Positions 35,217-43,962 of a stretch of DNA of 64,000 nt are shown piece after piece. This DNA is from Bacteroidota bacterium (GTDB taxonomy: Bacteria > Bacteroidota > Bacteroidia > B-17B0 > Aurantibacillaceae): positions 62,001 through 126,000 of the forward strand of contig JADBXZ010000051.1 of NCBI GenBank assembly GCA_020403265.1, given 5' to 3'. A model generated the notes under the pieces. That model was not told where the DNA came from and did not search any database. It worked only from the letters and a program-made list of their open reading frames with translations. The position numbers were made by a program, and so were the translations under genes. Numbering within the stretch: the stretch's first letter is position 1; every line of letters starts with the position of its first letter.

Positions 35217-36686
35217 ATGTATAAACCAATACATACGTGGTTATTCACTATTAGCATATTATTAATTTTAAGCTTATTAAGCGTCATTTTCCCGGAAAAT
35301 GGTTGCCAAATAGGCCAATTTAATCTTCGTTATCCTTCCATACAAAGTTTGTTTGGAGAACAAGCCGAAAAAAAAGATATCAGCAAAATACTTGCTGCGG
35401 CAGATTCTATCAATGAATCAAAGGAAAAGCAAATAACCTCAGATACAAATACTATAGCAAAAGATACCTTAACCAAAATAAATTACACATCGATTACGCT
35501 AAAAGACAGTGCAGTTAAATTGAATACAAATTTACAGTTCAGAAACAGAGCCAGCTTATCTAAATTTTTTGATGCTTTACTGGAACTGAAACAAAATCCC
35601 AAATCCATCAGGGTGCTTCATTACGGAGATAGTCAAATCGAAGGAGATCGCATTACTGATTACTTAAGACAAAAATGGCAAGGACAGTTTGGTGGTAATG
35701 GCCCGGGGTTATTATCACTAATGCCTGTTAGCCAGAGTGCGGGTTGTAAAGTAACCTATAGCAAGGGATGGGATAAATTTGGCGCATTTTTATCCAAAGA
35801 TAAACGACTTAAACATTCTAATTATGGTGTCATGATTAATTTCAACAGGTTTACGCCTGTAAAATCTGTTACTGATAGCACGCCATTAACTTCCGTCAAC
35901 ATAAACTTAGTTATCAATAAAAATGCGGGAAGTAGTTATGTTAACTATAACCGATTAAAACTATTTTACGGCGGTGCAATTAAAAAAACCTGGTGCGAAT
36001 TTTATGATGGACCTGCATTAATTAGTGCTGATAGTTTAGTAGAAGGCGGAAGTTTTAATATTAAAAGTTACAACGTCTCCAACACATTAAATCACCAGTT
36101 TAAATTTACCGGGCAAGATAGCCCGGATTTTTATGGAATTTCCTTAGAAAGTGATAATGGTGTAATAGTTGATAACATAGCTTTACGCGGTAGCAGCGGT
36201 ACTTTTTTTCATTTGGTTAATAATGGTCAGCTTAAACAATTTTACGATTATTTAAATGTTAAGCTGGTTATACTTCAATTCGGTGGTAATGTTTTGCCAT
36301 CTCTCACTTCCGAAACGAATGCGAATAATTATGCGGATTGGATGAGAGGGCAAATAAGTACCTTAAAGAAATTAGTACCAAATGCAAGTATAATTTTTAT
36401 TGGTCCTGCCGACATGAGCGTTAAAGAAGGCACTGAGTACGTTACACACCCAATGTTAGAACCGTTAAGAGATGCCTTAAAAAAGGTGGTATTGGAAACA
36501 GATTGTGCTTTTTTTGACATGTATGATTGTATGGGTGGTAAAAACAGCATGCCAAGTTGGGTTGAACAAAAGTATGCTGCAACAGATTACATCCACTTTA
36601 GCCCACAAGGCGCAAGAAAAATAGCTACACTGCTTTATAGTGCAATTAATAATGAGTTGATTTTACATTTAAAAAGCAAAAAATAA
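35217..36686 (+). CDS. SGNH/GDSL-type esterase, membrane-anchored
   Basis: Periplasmic SGNH hydrolase, probably the partner of the MBOAT acyltransferase two genes downstream. Residues ~9-25 form a single membrane helix (TWLFTISILLILSLLSVIF). Block I, with the nucleophile serine, is VLHYGDSQIEGDRIT near residue 140. The catalytic Asp/His block is AATDYIHFSPQGARKI near the C-terminus. In alginate- and peptidoglycan-acetylation systems such proteins pass the acyl group to the polymer (AlgJ/AlgX, PatB). The ATG lies just after the AT-rich stretch between this gene and divergently transcribed miaA. The stop overlaps the next start by one base. Confidence 0.85.
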   Translation: MYKPIHTWLFTISILLILSLLSVIFPENGCQIGQFNLRYPSIQSLFGEQAEKKDISKILAAADSINESKEKQITSDTNTIAKDTLTKINYTSITLKDSAVKLNTNLQFRNRASLSKFFDALLELKQNPKSIRVLHYGDSQIEGDRITDYLRQKWQGQFGGNGPGLLSLMPVSQSAGCKVTYSKGWDKFGAFLSKDKRLKHSNYGVMINFNRFTPVKSVTDSTPLTSVNINLVINKNAGSSYVNYNRLKLFYGGAIKKTWCEFYDGPALISADSLVEGGSFNIKSYNVSNTLNHQFKFTGQDSPDFYGISLESDNGVIVDNIALRGSSGTFFHLVNNGQLKQFYDYLNVKLVILQFGGNVLPSLTSETNANNYADWMRGQISTLKKLVPNASIIFIGPADMSVKEGTEYVTHPMLEPLRDALKKVVLETDCAFFDMYDCMGGKNSMPSWVEQKYAATDYIHFSPQGARKIATLLYSAINNELILHLKSKK

Positions 36687-37894
36687 TGAAATTCCTGATC
36701 ACTACACTACTTACCATTTCACTTGCTTTTTCGTCAATAGCACAAGAAAAAACATACCCATTTATTAATTATAAAGCAAACAAAATCAATTATGGCAAGG
36801 ATAGCAGCAGTTATTTAAAGCTATTTAAGAAAATGCATCAGCAGTTGAATAAAAAAGGACATCCAATTGTTGTTGCTCATATCGGCGGATCACACGTTCA
36901 AGGCGGCACCTGGTCTAATGCATTCCATAGTAATTTAGAAAACTATTTCAACACAAAAGGTGGAGGTTACTTTGTATTTCCTCATCAAATTATAAAAACA
37001 AACAGCCCAATTTTTGCAGCCTCACATACAAATGGAAAATGGTTAAAATGCAGAAGTGTTACTAAAGGATTTTGTTTGCCCTTAGGTATGGCAGGTTACA
37101 GCGCAAAAACGAATGACAGTAGCTGTAATTTTTCAATAAACCTTACCAAATTTGCTGTATGCAAAGGTTTTAATGTCGTTAGGGTGTATCATAATTTTAA
37201 TCCATCTTTTAGTTTTAATATTATTAAATCTTCAGCAGGTAATATAGATAGAACAGAAAAACTTGCCGAGGGCTATACTGAGTTTAAACTTGAAAATTTA
37301 AAAGACAGCATTGCTTTTGAATTAATAAGAAAAGATACAATCCAAAAAGATTTTATTTTATATGGCTTTAGTTTAAAGGATGATACAAAAACAGGTATTT
37401 ATTTGGCAAGCCTAGGAGCTAATGGCGCATCAAGCTCTTCATTCTTAAGATGCACCTACTTTGAACCTCAACTTAAAACACTTAAGCCGGATTTGGTTAT
37501 CATTTCGCTTGGTGTTAATGACACACAATCTAAAGGTTTTGAAGCAGACGACTATATAGAAAACTATGATAGCCTCATTACCATGATAAAAAATGTAAAC
37601 CCTGATGTAGCCATTTTATTAACAACAACTACCGACAATTATATTAAACGCCGTACAGCTAATAAGCGATCTATAACCGCAAGATCTGCCATGTTTGAAT
37701 TGATGCATAAACATAAAATTGCCGTATGGGACATGTTTGAATTTATGGGCGGATACAAGTCAATACCGAAATGGTACAAGGCGGGTTTAGCTGCGCGCGA
37801 CAGGGTACACTTTAACAGTAGAGGTTACAACATTATGGGTGAATACATGTACAGAGCCTTTATTCAATCATATCAAGCAAATACACCACATTGA
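36686..37894 (+). CDS. Second SGNH hydrolase-like protein with altered block I
   Basis: Exported protein (signal peptide MKFLITTLLTISLAFSSIAQ) of the SGNH hydrolase fold. Block I reads IVVAHIGGSHVQGGTWS near residue 70, so the canonical GDS is GGS: the serine is kept but the Asp is replaced by Gly. Block III is VIISLGVNDTQSKG near 268. The Asp/His block is ARDRVHFNSRGYNIMG near 375. Serine, Asn, Asp and His are thus all present. It overlaps the previous gene by one base and the next by four, so the three proteins are made together. It probably acts in the periplasm on the same polymer as its neighbours. Confidence 0.82.
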   Translation: MKFLITTLLTISLAFSSIAQEKTYPFINYKANKINYGKDSSSYLKLFKKMHQQLNKKGHPIVVAHIGGSHVQGGTWSNAFHSNLENYFNTKGGGYFVFPHQIIKTNSPIFAASHTNGKWLKCRSVTKGFCLPLGMAGYSAKTNDSSCNFSINLTKFAVCKGFNVVRVYHNFNPSFSFNIIKSSAGNIDRTEKLAEGYTEFKLENLKDSIAFELIRKDTIQKDFILYGFSLKDDTKTGIYLASLGANGASSSSFLRCTYFEPQLKTLKPDLVIISLGVNDTQSKGFEADDYIENYDSLITMIKNVNPDVAILLTTTTDNYIKRRTANKRSITARSAMFELMHKHKIAVWDMFEFMGGYKSIPKWYKAGLAARDRVHFNSRGYNIMGEYMYRAFIQSYQANTPH

Positions 37895-39546
37895 TAGATT
37901 CGTTTATAAATATTTTAAAATACAATCAGAGTAAGCCAATTCTGTTTACTCAGTTATTCTTCTGGGGATTTTTTGTGCTGGTACTATTCATCTATTCATT
38001 TATCTATAAAAATAATAAAGCTCGAACAACCTTTCTTTTCTTAACCAGTTTATACTTTTATTTTAAAACCAGTGGTTTATTTATTCTACTACTTTTGTTT
38101 ACAATCATCAACGATTATTACCTCGGTAAAAAAATCGCTGCAAGTTCCAATCAGCAGCAAAAAAAACGTCTTTTAATCATAAGTGTTTGTTGTAATTTGT
38201 TCTTTTTATGTTTTTTTAAATATGCCTATTTCTTTACGCAAAGTTACAACCAAATAGTCGGCACTGATTATGCCTTCTTCAATCACTTTGCACAATTATC
38301 AAATATTACACTTAATACAACTTTTAGATTAGATAATGTGCTACCTGCTATTGGTGTTTCTTTTTTCACGTTTCAGAGTTTAAGTTATACGATAGATTTA
38401 TATAGAAGTAAGATTTCACCGGTTAAATCACTAATTGATTATGGCTTTTTTGTGTGTTTTTTTCCACATTTAGTTGCAGGTCCAATTGTTAAAGCCAATG
38501 AGTTCATTCATCAAATCTACCAACCCTATCAATTAAGAACACAAGAATTTGGTATGGCTTTATTTTTAATTCTTAATGGCTTTGGAAAAAAAATAGTTGC
38601 AGATTATTTGGCAGTTAATCTAATTGATAAAATATTTATTAATCCAAATTATTATAGTGGTTTAGAAGTTGTTTTTGGCATTTTTGGTTATAGTCTCCAA
38701 ATTTACATGGATTTTAGTGGTTACACGGATATGGCCATTGGCGTAGCACTTTTGTTTGGTTACAGATTAAAAACAAATTTTAATTCGCCTTACAAAGCAA
38801 CAAGTACCAGTGAATTTTGGAAAAGATGGCACATCTCACTTTCATCATGGTTGCAAGAGTATTTGTACATTCCACTTGGCGGAAACAAAAAAGGTACAGT
38901 TGGTTCCTACATCTGTATTGCCTTTATAGGTTTAATAATGGTTTTACTAAGCGGGAAACTATGGTTACTGTTTGTATTAATCATTTCCGGAATTACTATT
39001 GCATTATTTTATTATAAGTTTCCTGCGTTTAAACAACAGATTAATACTAATGTAAATTTAATGGTAACCATGCTTTTGGGCGGACTATGGCATGGCAGTA
39101 GTTGGCTTTTTTTAATCTGGGGCGGTTTAAACGGATTAGGTTTAATTATTCATAAATACTGGCAAAAAATTTCGCCCTTCAAAAACAGTGAGAGTTACTT
39201 CGTGAAATTTATTTTAATGTTGGTAACCTTAACCTTTATTAGCTTTACGCGTATTTTTTTTAGAAGCAGTGATTTAGAAACCGTATCTACTCTCATTAGC
39301 AGAATAGAAAATCAATTTGGTTTGAACCTGTTTTTTGACATTATAACCGGCTACTGGCCTGTTATGACTGCATTATTTCTTGGATATCTTATTCACTGGA
39401 TTCCGGAAAAATATAAAATAAAATATAGAACATGGTTTAGCTCACAACCAATTTATATCATGGGACTAATTACGGTAATTTTTATTTTCCTGATGTATCA
39501 ATTAATGAGCAGTGAAATGCAACCCTTCATCTATTTTCAATTTTAG
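37891..39546 (+). CDS. MBOAT family O-acyltransferase (AlgI-like)
   Basis: Polytopic inner-membrane acyltransferase that moves acyl groups across the membrane for O-acylation of an envelope polymer. It has about twelve hydrophobic segments. Family signatures: FFPHLVAGPIVK near residue 190, STSEFWKRWHISLSSWLQEYLYIPLGG near 305-331, and the catalytic histidine in LLGGLWHGSSWLF near 400. The length of 551 aa is slightly above AlgI. It starts with TTG at 37891, overlapping the previous stop codon as TTGA. The polymer (exopolysaccharide, LPS or peptidoglycan) cannot be inferred because no glycan genes lie nearby. Confidence 0.92.
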   Translation: MIDSFINILKYNQSKPILFTQLFFWGFFVLVLFIYSFIYKNNKARTTFLFLTSLYFYFKTSGLFILLLLFTIINDYYLGKKIAASSNQQQKKRLLIISVCCNLFFLCFFKYAYFFTQSYNQIVGTDYAFFNHFAQLSNITLNTTFRLDNVLPAIGVSFFTFQSLSYTIDLYRSKISPVKSLIDYGFFVCFFPHLVAGPIVKANEFIHQIYQPYQLRTQEFGMALFLILNGFGKKIVADYLAVNLIDKIFINPNYYSGLEVVFGIFGYSLQIYMDFSGYTDMAIGVALLFGYRLKTNFNSPYKATSTSEFWKRWHISLSSWLQEYLYIPLGGNKKGTVGSYICIAFIGLIMVLLSGKLWLLFVLIISGITIALFYYKFPAFKQQINTNVNLMVTMLLGGLWHGSSWLFLIWGGLNGLGLIIHKYWQKISPFKNSESYFVKFILMLVTLTFISFTRIFFRSSDLETVSTLISRIENQFGLNLFFDIITGYWPVMTALFLGYLIHWIPEKYKIKYRTWFSSQPIYIMGLITVIFIFLMYQLMSSEMQPFIYFQF

Positions 39547-39668
39547 TTTATTTTGAAATTGGTGAATTGCATAAAAAATTAATTCACCCTCTCTTTGCCC
39601 AGCGAAGAGACATTCCATGGCACTTGCATGTATATTACCGAAACTAATTACCCATTAATTTATAACGT

Positions 39669-41399
39669 TTATGGCTCTATTACAAACTTTTTATTTGCCA
39701 ATATTTTTCCTTCGCTTTTTATTTGTAAAAAATAAATGCCATCCTGTAAATCTTTTACATTAATCTCTTTCCGATAGCCATCGGTATTGTTGTGTGTTAA
39801 TTCTTCTTCTTTTACTATTTGTCCTAACGCATTCGTAAGACTGAGCACCTGTTTGCCTAACAGGCCGCTAGTCGAAGTCTGTCCATTCAAACTTTGGCTG
39901 CGCTCAGCGTAACCATCATTAATCTCAATATATAAAATATCTCTTGCTGGATTTGGGTAGATGCTAAAACTTTGATTTTTATCAACTAGATTTTTTAAAC
40001 CAAGGGTTATAGGTGCGAATTTCGTAACAAATGCATTTCCATTTGATGAATTTAGTACTGTAAATCCCAAATTGAACGTGCTATTTAATATCCTACCAAT
40101 TGCGTAAAAATAACCATTTGCATCTGAGGTGATATCATAAATAAAATTCTGGCCCGTGTTGCCAATTTGTGTGGACTCCAACTCTGTGCCATTTGCAGCA
40201 TATTTGTTTAGATAAATTGTTTTTAATGCGTTATTGCTGTATGTTGAATTTGCAAAAGTACAACTGCTGCTGGCAATCAAGCCTACTGTGAGTATTTCAT
40301 TAGAATTTGTTACAGTAGATTTGTAATAGGTATTTAGGTATGAACTAGGCGATCCGGAAGAATTAAAAACTTTAAGCCACTGAAAATTCAAATTATTATC
40401 AAATTTTGTAATATAGGCATCATAAGCAGCATTACTGGAAATGCTGCTTGTGCCAATTGCCAAATAATTAGTAAACTCATAGCCGCAAAAAATAATATTA
40501 TCAGTTTTATCAATCAACACATCATGTACAACAATAGCACCATGTGAATTCAGATGTTTAATTAATTGCTGTGTGCCTAAGGCGTCAAACTTTATTATAT
40601 AAACAAGGCTTTTATTTGGATTATTTTGTAAGGTTGAAGAGCCAATGGACACGGATGTAGTAGAATTTGATTCGATATAACCAACTAAGAATATATTATT
40701 TTGAGCATCAGTATTAATTCTATTGCATTCAAAAATGTTAGCATTTGATGATTCAATCGTTTTAGACCACATTAAAATACCGGAAGTATTATATTTTAAT
40801 ACAAATGCTATACCAGTTGTGTATGTTTTGATATAGTTCAAGGCACCTAATGTAAGTGTTGGCGAATTAGAATTTCCACAAATCAGAATATTATTATTAA
40901 TATCAATTGACAAATCATTAATAGATTCAATATTTGATCCTTTAATTGTATTAGTCCATAAGAGATTCCCATTATTATCTAATTTCAAAATAAAACCATC
41001 GCTTGAAGCACTTGTGTTACTGAAGGAAGTTGCACCTATAGAAATAAGATTACTCATAAAATCGCCTACTATTATCAAATTGTTGTTTAAATCAATTCCT
41101 AAATCGGTAATAGTTTCATTTCCAACACCTCCTATAACCTTTCCCCAAATAAAAGAACCATTACTATCGTATTTTACAATAATTACATCTGAACCTCCGA
41201 TTGAATTGAATGTATTTGTAGCGATTGAAAGCGAACCCGTAAAACTACCAGCAACAAATACATTATCATTGCTATCATTTACAATTTGATGATGAAAAGC
41301 TAAATTAGTAATACTGTTTGCCCAAAGCCAATTAAAATTTTGGCTGCTTATTTTTAAAACTAGAGTTAAAAATAAGAATAATGGTAATTTTATTTTCAT
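39669..41399 (-). CDS. SBBP-like beta-propeller protein with T9SS sorting domain
   Basis: Secreted protein of 576 aa. After a signal peptide (MKIKLPLFLFLTLVLKISSQ) comes a propeller of repeats in the style 'NNVFVAGSF...SIATNTFNS..GSDVIIVKYDSNGSFIW' (VFVAGSF, IIVGDFM, ILICGNS, IFLVGYI, IFCGYEF). Each blade is about 50-60 residues. The T9SS type A domain begins at FSIYPNPARDILYIEI near 480 and ends KILANKKFVIEP. In the middle of that domain, between strands, is an unusual insert (GYAERSQSLNGQTSTSGLLG) coded by a palindromic element at 39865-39907. The next gene upstream on the same strand is another T9SS protein with a related insert. Confidence 0.85.
   Translation of the reverse strand: MKIKLPLFLFLTLVLKISSQNFNWLWANSITNLAFHHQIVNDSNDNVFVAGSFTGSLSIATNTFNSIGGSDVIIVKYDSNGSFIWGKVIGGVGNETITDLGIDLNNNLIIVGDFMSNLISIGATSFSNTSASSDGFILKLDNNGNLLWTNTIKGSNIESINDLSIDINNNILICGNSNSPTLTLGALNYIKTYTTGIAFVLKYNTSGILMWSKTIESSNANIFECNRINTDAQNNIFLVGYIESNSTTSVSIGSSTLQNNPNKSLVYIIKFDALGTQQLIKHLNSHGAIVVHDVLIDKTDNIIFCGYEFTNYLAIGTSSISSNAAYDAYITKFDNNLNFQWLKVFNSSGSPSSYLNTYYKSTVTNSNEILTVGLIASSSCTFANSTYSNNALKTIYLNKYAANGTELESTQIGNTGQNFIYDITSDANGYFYAIGRILNSTFNLGFTVLNSSNGNAFVTKFAPITLGLKNLVDKNQSFSIYPNPARDILYIEINDGYAERSQSLNGQTSTSGLLGKQVLSLTNALGQIVKEEELTHNNTDGYRKEINVKDLQDGIYFLQIKSEGKILANKKFVIEP
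39865..39907. repeat. In-frame palindromic element, copy 1 (whole element, inside a T9SS domain)
   Basis: Plus strand: TAGTCGAAGTCTG at the left, then, 14 bases after GAAG, CTTTGGCTGCGCTCA. This matches the twin-hairpin element near aroE (TGAGCGTAGTCGAAG, spacer, CTTCGACTACGCTCA) at 9 of 9 core bases on the left and 12 of 15 on the right. On the coding strand it encodes AERSQSL. Confidence 0.65.
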
Positions 41400-41490
41400 A
41401 GCTTTTGTTTTGAATAAATTTAAATACGAACTAATTTTTGTAAAGTTAAATACTAATAAGTGGTTGATTTTTTTCTATAACTGGCTTCAC

Positions 41491-43029
41491 CTACCTCACC
41501 AATACCACAAATTCTTTGTAAACTTTTTTGGTGCCATCTAGTTGGGTTACTTCTATTAAATAATAATAAGTGCCGCTTGGTAAAAGCCCCTCTCCCGTCT
41601 CCCCATGGGGGAGAAGCAGGCCTTTGTGGGCTTTGCCATCCCATATCAGGCTTCGACTCCGCTCAGCCTGACTGCCTTGTTCATTGCTGCTTGTACTGTA
41701 TAACTCACTGCCCCAGCGGTTAAAAACGGTTAATTTAGCACTTTGTGCAAAGGGTATAGTAATTATTAATTGCTCGTTTATGCCATCACCGTTGGGACTA
41801 AAGGCTTGTGGCAATTGTAGTTTACAATTATCTACCAACACTTCAACCGTGCTTGTTGTGGTAATGGCACACTCTTGTTTATTTAATGTGTAGGTGATGG
41901 TGCTAAACGGTTGGGCAATGGGTTGCGGACAATTAAAACAACTTAAATGATTAATGGGCTGCCAAGTGTAAGTAGTAAAACTGTTAGCATCATTAATACC
42001 CAATTGCACCTGATCGTTAACGCAAATTAATTGTTTAGTACCGGCGTTGGCAGTATTTGTTCCGGTAATTACATTTATATAAACACTATCGATAGTCGTT
42101 GCGCTGCATTGTTGCTTAGTTAAATAATATTTAATACTATTACTTGCGGTTATAATTGGATTTGGGCAATATACACAACTTAAACCAACTGTTGGTTGCC
42201 ATTGGTAAGTGGCATCTTCAGTACTATCTGTACCTAATGTATAAGTTGAACTAGGGCAAATACTTATTGTTTTTTGTTGTGCCGCTTTAGCAGGGTTTAT
42301 TTCTATTACTGATACGTCGTCCAAGTAATAATATGCAGCGTCTTCATTTATTACTCCAATTAATGGTTTTATAATTTCAATATTTGTATTAACATTTCTT
42401 CTAAAATTTCCAATTGAGATATGTTTTTCATTTCCGCTTGCTAAATAATTAAATTGAATTTTCTGCCAATTTAAAGTGTCTTTTGCAATTAAAGAGTTTT
42501 CTAAATATGGAGTTGTAAACAAAAAAGTATTTAAAGGATTTGGTATCGGGTAATAAGTTTTAATCGAATCTTGGTTAAAATAAACTCCAATGTTACTAGT
42601 TGCAATTCTACTTCTTTCGGCAAGCGAAATATAAAATGTTACACAATATTGTTTTTGAGGCTTCAACTTCAATATTTCTACTGCCACGTGTTCCCTGAAT
42701 TCTAAGGTATTATCGAATAGAAAAAAACCAATATATGCATTACCTGTCCTAGGTATTTGTTTTCCATAATAATTATTTGGAACGCCTAATAAGGAATTAG
42801 TTGCACATGAATTAAAATAATCAGGACTACTAATATAATCTACTCTGTACCAATTTTCACAACTACTAATTTGACCAAGCTGTCCAATCCCTTGCGGGCA
42901 CTGATATTTTTTTTCGAATGATGGGTTATATACCATATTATTAGATACTTGAGCACCCATACTTAAAATCGAAAAAAGCAAACCAAAAATGATTGGTTTG
43001 CTTTTTAGTATTAATTCGAATAATTTCAT
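41491..43029 (-). CDS. T9SS type B (CHU_C-like) gliding-motility-style surface protein
   Basis: Exported protein of 512 aa. ATG at 43029 begins a signal peptide (LILKSKPIIFGLLFSILSMGAQ). The reading frame is open further upstream only because a truncated T9SS fragment is fused in frame. The N-terminal part is a carbohydrate-binding-like domain (NMVYNPSFEKKYQCPQGIGQ, later EFREHVAVEILKLKPQKQYC). Two cysteine-containing repeats follow (YQWQPTVGLSCVYCPNPIIT and YTWQPINHLSCFNCPQPIAQ). The type B sorting domain is LPQAFSPNGDGINEQLIITI to YKEFVVLVR. Within this domain two palindromic elements are translated: AERSRSL before IWDGKA, and LLPHGETGEG between KGL and LLPSGTYYYLIE. Confidence 0.82.
   Translation of the reverse strand: MKLFELILKSKPIIFGLLFSILSMGAQVSNNMVYNPSFEKKYQCPQGIGQLGQISSCENWYRVDYISSPDYFNSCATNSLLGVPNNYYGKQIPRTGNAYIGFFLFDNTLEFREHVAVEILKLKPQKQYCVTFYISLAERSRIATSNIGVYFNQDSIKTYYPIPNPLNTFLFTTPYLENSLIAKDTLNWQKIQFNYLASGNEKHISIGNFRRNVNTNIEIIKPLIGVINEDAAYYYLDDVSVIEINPAKAAQQKTISICPSSTYTLGTDSTEDATYQWQPTVGLSCVYCPNPIITASNSIKYYLTKQQCSATTIDSVYINVITGTNTANAGTKQLICVNDQVQLGINDANSFTTYTWQPINHLSCFNCPQPIAQPFSTITYTLNKQECAITTTSTVEVLVDNCKLQLPQAFSPNGDGINEQLIITIPFAQSAKLTVFNRWGSELYSTSSNEQGSQAERSRSLIWDGKAHKGLLLPHGETGEGLLPSGTYYYLIEVTQLDGTKKVYKEFVVLVR
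41586..41622. repeat. In-frame GC-rich palindrome in the type B sorting domain
   Basis: The core TCTCCCC-ATG-GGGGAGA (41598-41614) is a 7-bp stem in an AT-rich gene. Translated in the protein frame it gives LLPHGETGEG, which interrupts the conserved KGLLPSGTYYY segment and duplicates its GLL(L)P. It differs in sequence from the AERS-type elements. Confidence 0.55.
41646..41671. repeat. In-frame palindromic element, copy 2 (half element)
   Basis: TCAGGC and GCCTGA arms enclose TTCGACTCCGCTCA, the half-element core of the family also found at 39865 and 57144. On the coding strand it yields AERSRSL, the same peptide and frame as copy 1, just before the conserved IWDGK of the sorting domain. Confidence 0.65.
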
Positions 43030-43506
43030 TTTAAAAAAATTACTTATTGATAAGTACTTTTCTGTTTTTATTAAATTATTGTCTTTAACAATTTTATATA
43101 TGTATGAACCTGAACTTAAGTTTATTAAACTTAATTTAGTTTCACTATTTAATTTACTTTCTAAAACCAGTTGCCCTAAAATGGTATATAATTGTATACT
43201 TGCTCCTTCTAACTCTGTGGTTATTGTAATTTCATTACTTGCCGGATTTGGGAACACAGCAGTATTATATCCCTTTGCTAAATCATTCTCATTTGCATTA
43301 GCTCCCGTATTGGCTAATCTACTGCCACTGCCTGGAGGTGTTGGTGGAGTGGCCAATTCACAAGGGTTGCTATAATAAGTACTATCATCAAAATAACGCA
43401 ATAAACCACGGGCTTGGTAAACTGCAGTACCTTCGGTATATGGGCAAAGTTGTTCTAACACCATTAGTTTTAAATTTTCTAATGCGCTTAAAGTAATTAA
43501 GGTCAT
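43030..43506 (-). pseudogene. 5'-truncated T9SS type A protein fragment, fused in frame to the next gene
   Basis: Reads LEQLCPYTEGTAVYQARGLL, then SNPCELATPP, a Gly/Ser linker, and VFPNPASNEITITTE to GSYIYKIVKDNNLIKTEKYL. This is the C-terminal tail (about 150 residues) of a much larger T9SS protein. It has no signal peptide, and a TAA lies immediately before the first ATG (43506), so the body of the gene is missing. Instead of a stop after the sorting domain, the frame runs on through NFFK into the start of the next gene. Such a tail cannot be exported by itself. Confidence 0.65.
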
Positions 43507-43962
43507 TTAATTTTTCTCCATGTTGCATAACAAATTTAACACAAAATACCAAACTTGCAAATTATTGGCACAAGAACAAGAATTTAGTGATATTTCAAAG
43601 ACATCATACTAATAATAACCATTAGTTTGTTTTCAAAGACCTCTGCTTTCAAATCATTACGTCCCCATCTTGTATTTGCCCCTGCTTAAAATTTGCTGTA
43701 AGAGGTTACTGCAAAGTTAATAAGTGTAATGCCGATTTTGATAATGCTAAATACCTGACCGTCGTTAATAAGTCTTCATTCGAAAAATTTAAGCGCAATT
43801 AGACATTAGAAGTCAATTATTTTTTATAAACTATCTGTGTTATTGCAGGTAAACCCTAACCAAAGGTCAGCACAGGCTCCGATTTAGTGATCCTTAGCGA
43901 TTCTTTCATTATTTATAAGTTTGAAACGCTAACCAACTTCCATCGCAGGCAGTTGAATGCTT
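43507..43962. other. Gene-free stretch between the T9SS remnant and ribD
   Basis: About 455 bases without a convincing reading frame on either strand. I could not recover the missing body of the T9SS gene here, so it was probably deleted rather than frameshifted. The right end holds a 9-bp-stem hairpin (GCAGTTGAA/TTCAACTGC, about 43950-43971) overlapping the ribD stop codon, a possible terminator without a T-run. Confidence 0.4.

Noticed and set aside
35066-35287. 73-codon frame spanning the gap between miaA and the SGNH gene
   Set aside because: Overlaps both genes antisense and has no recognisable features.
41453-41644. 63-codon frame around the GC-rich palindrome
   Set aside because: Shifted frame of the T9SS type B gene 3' end; no independent evidence.
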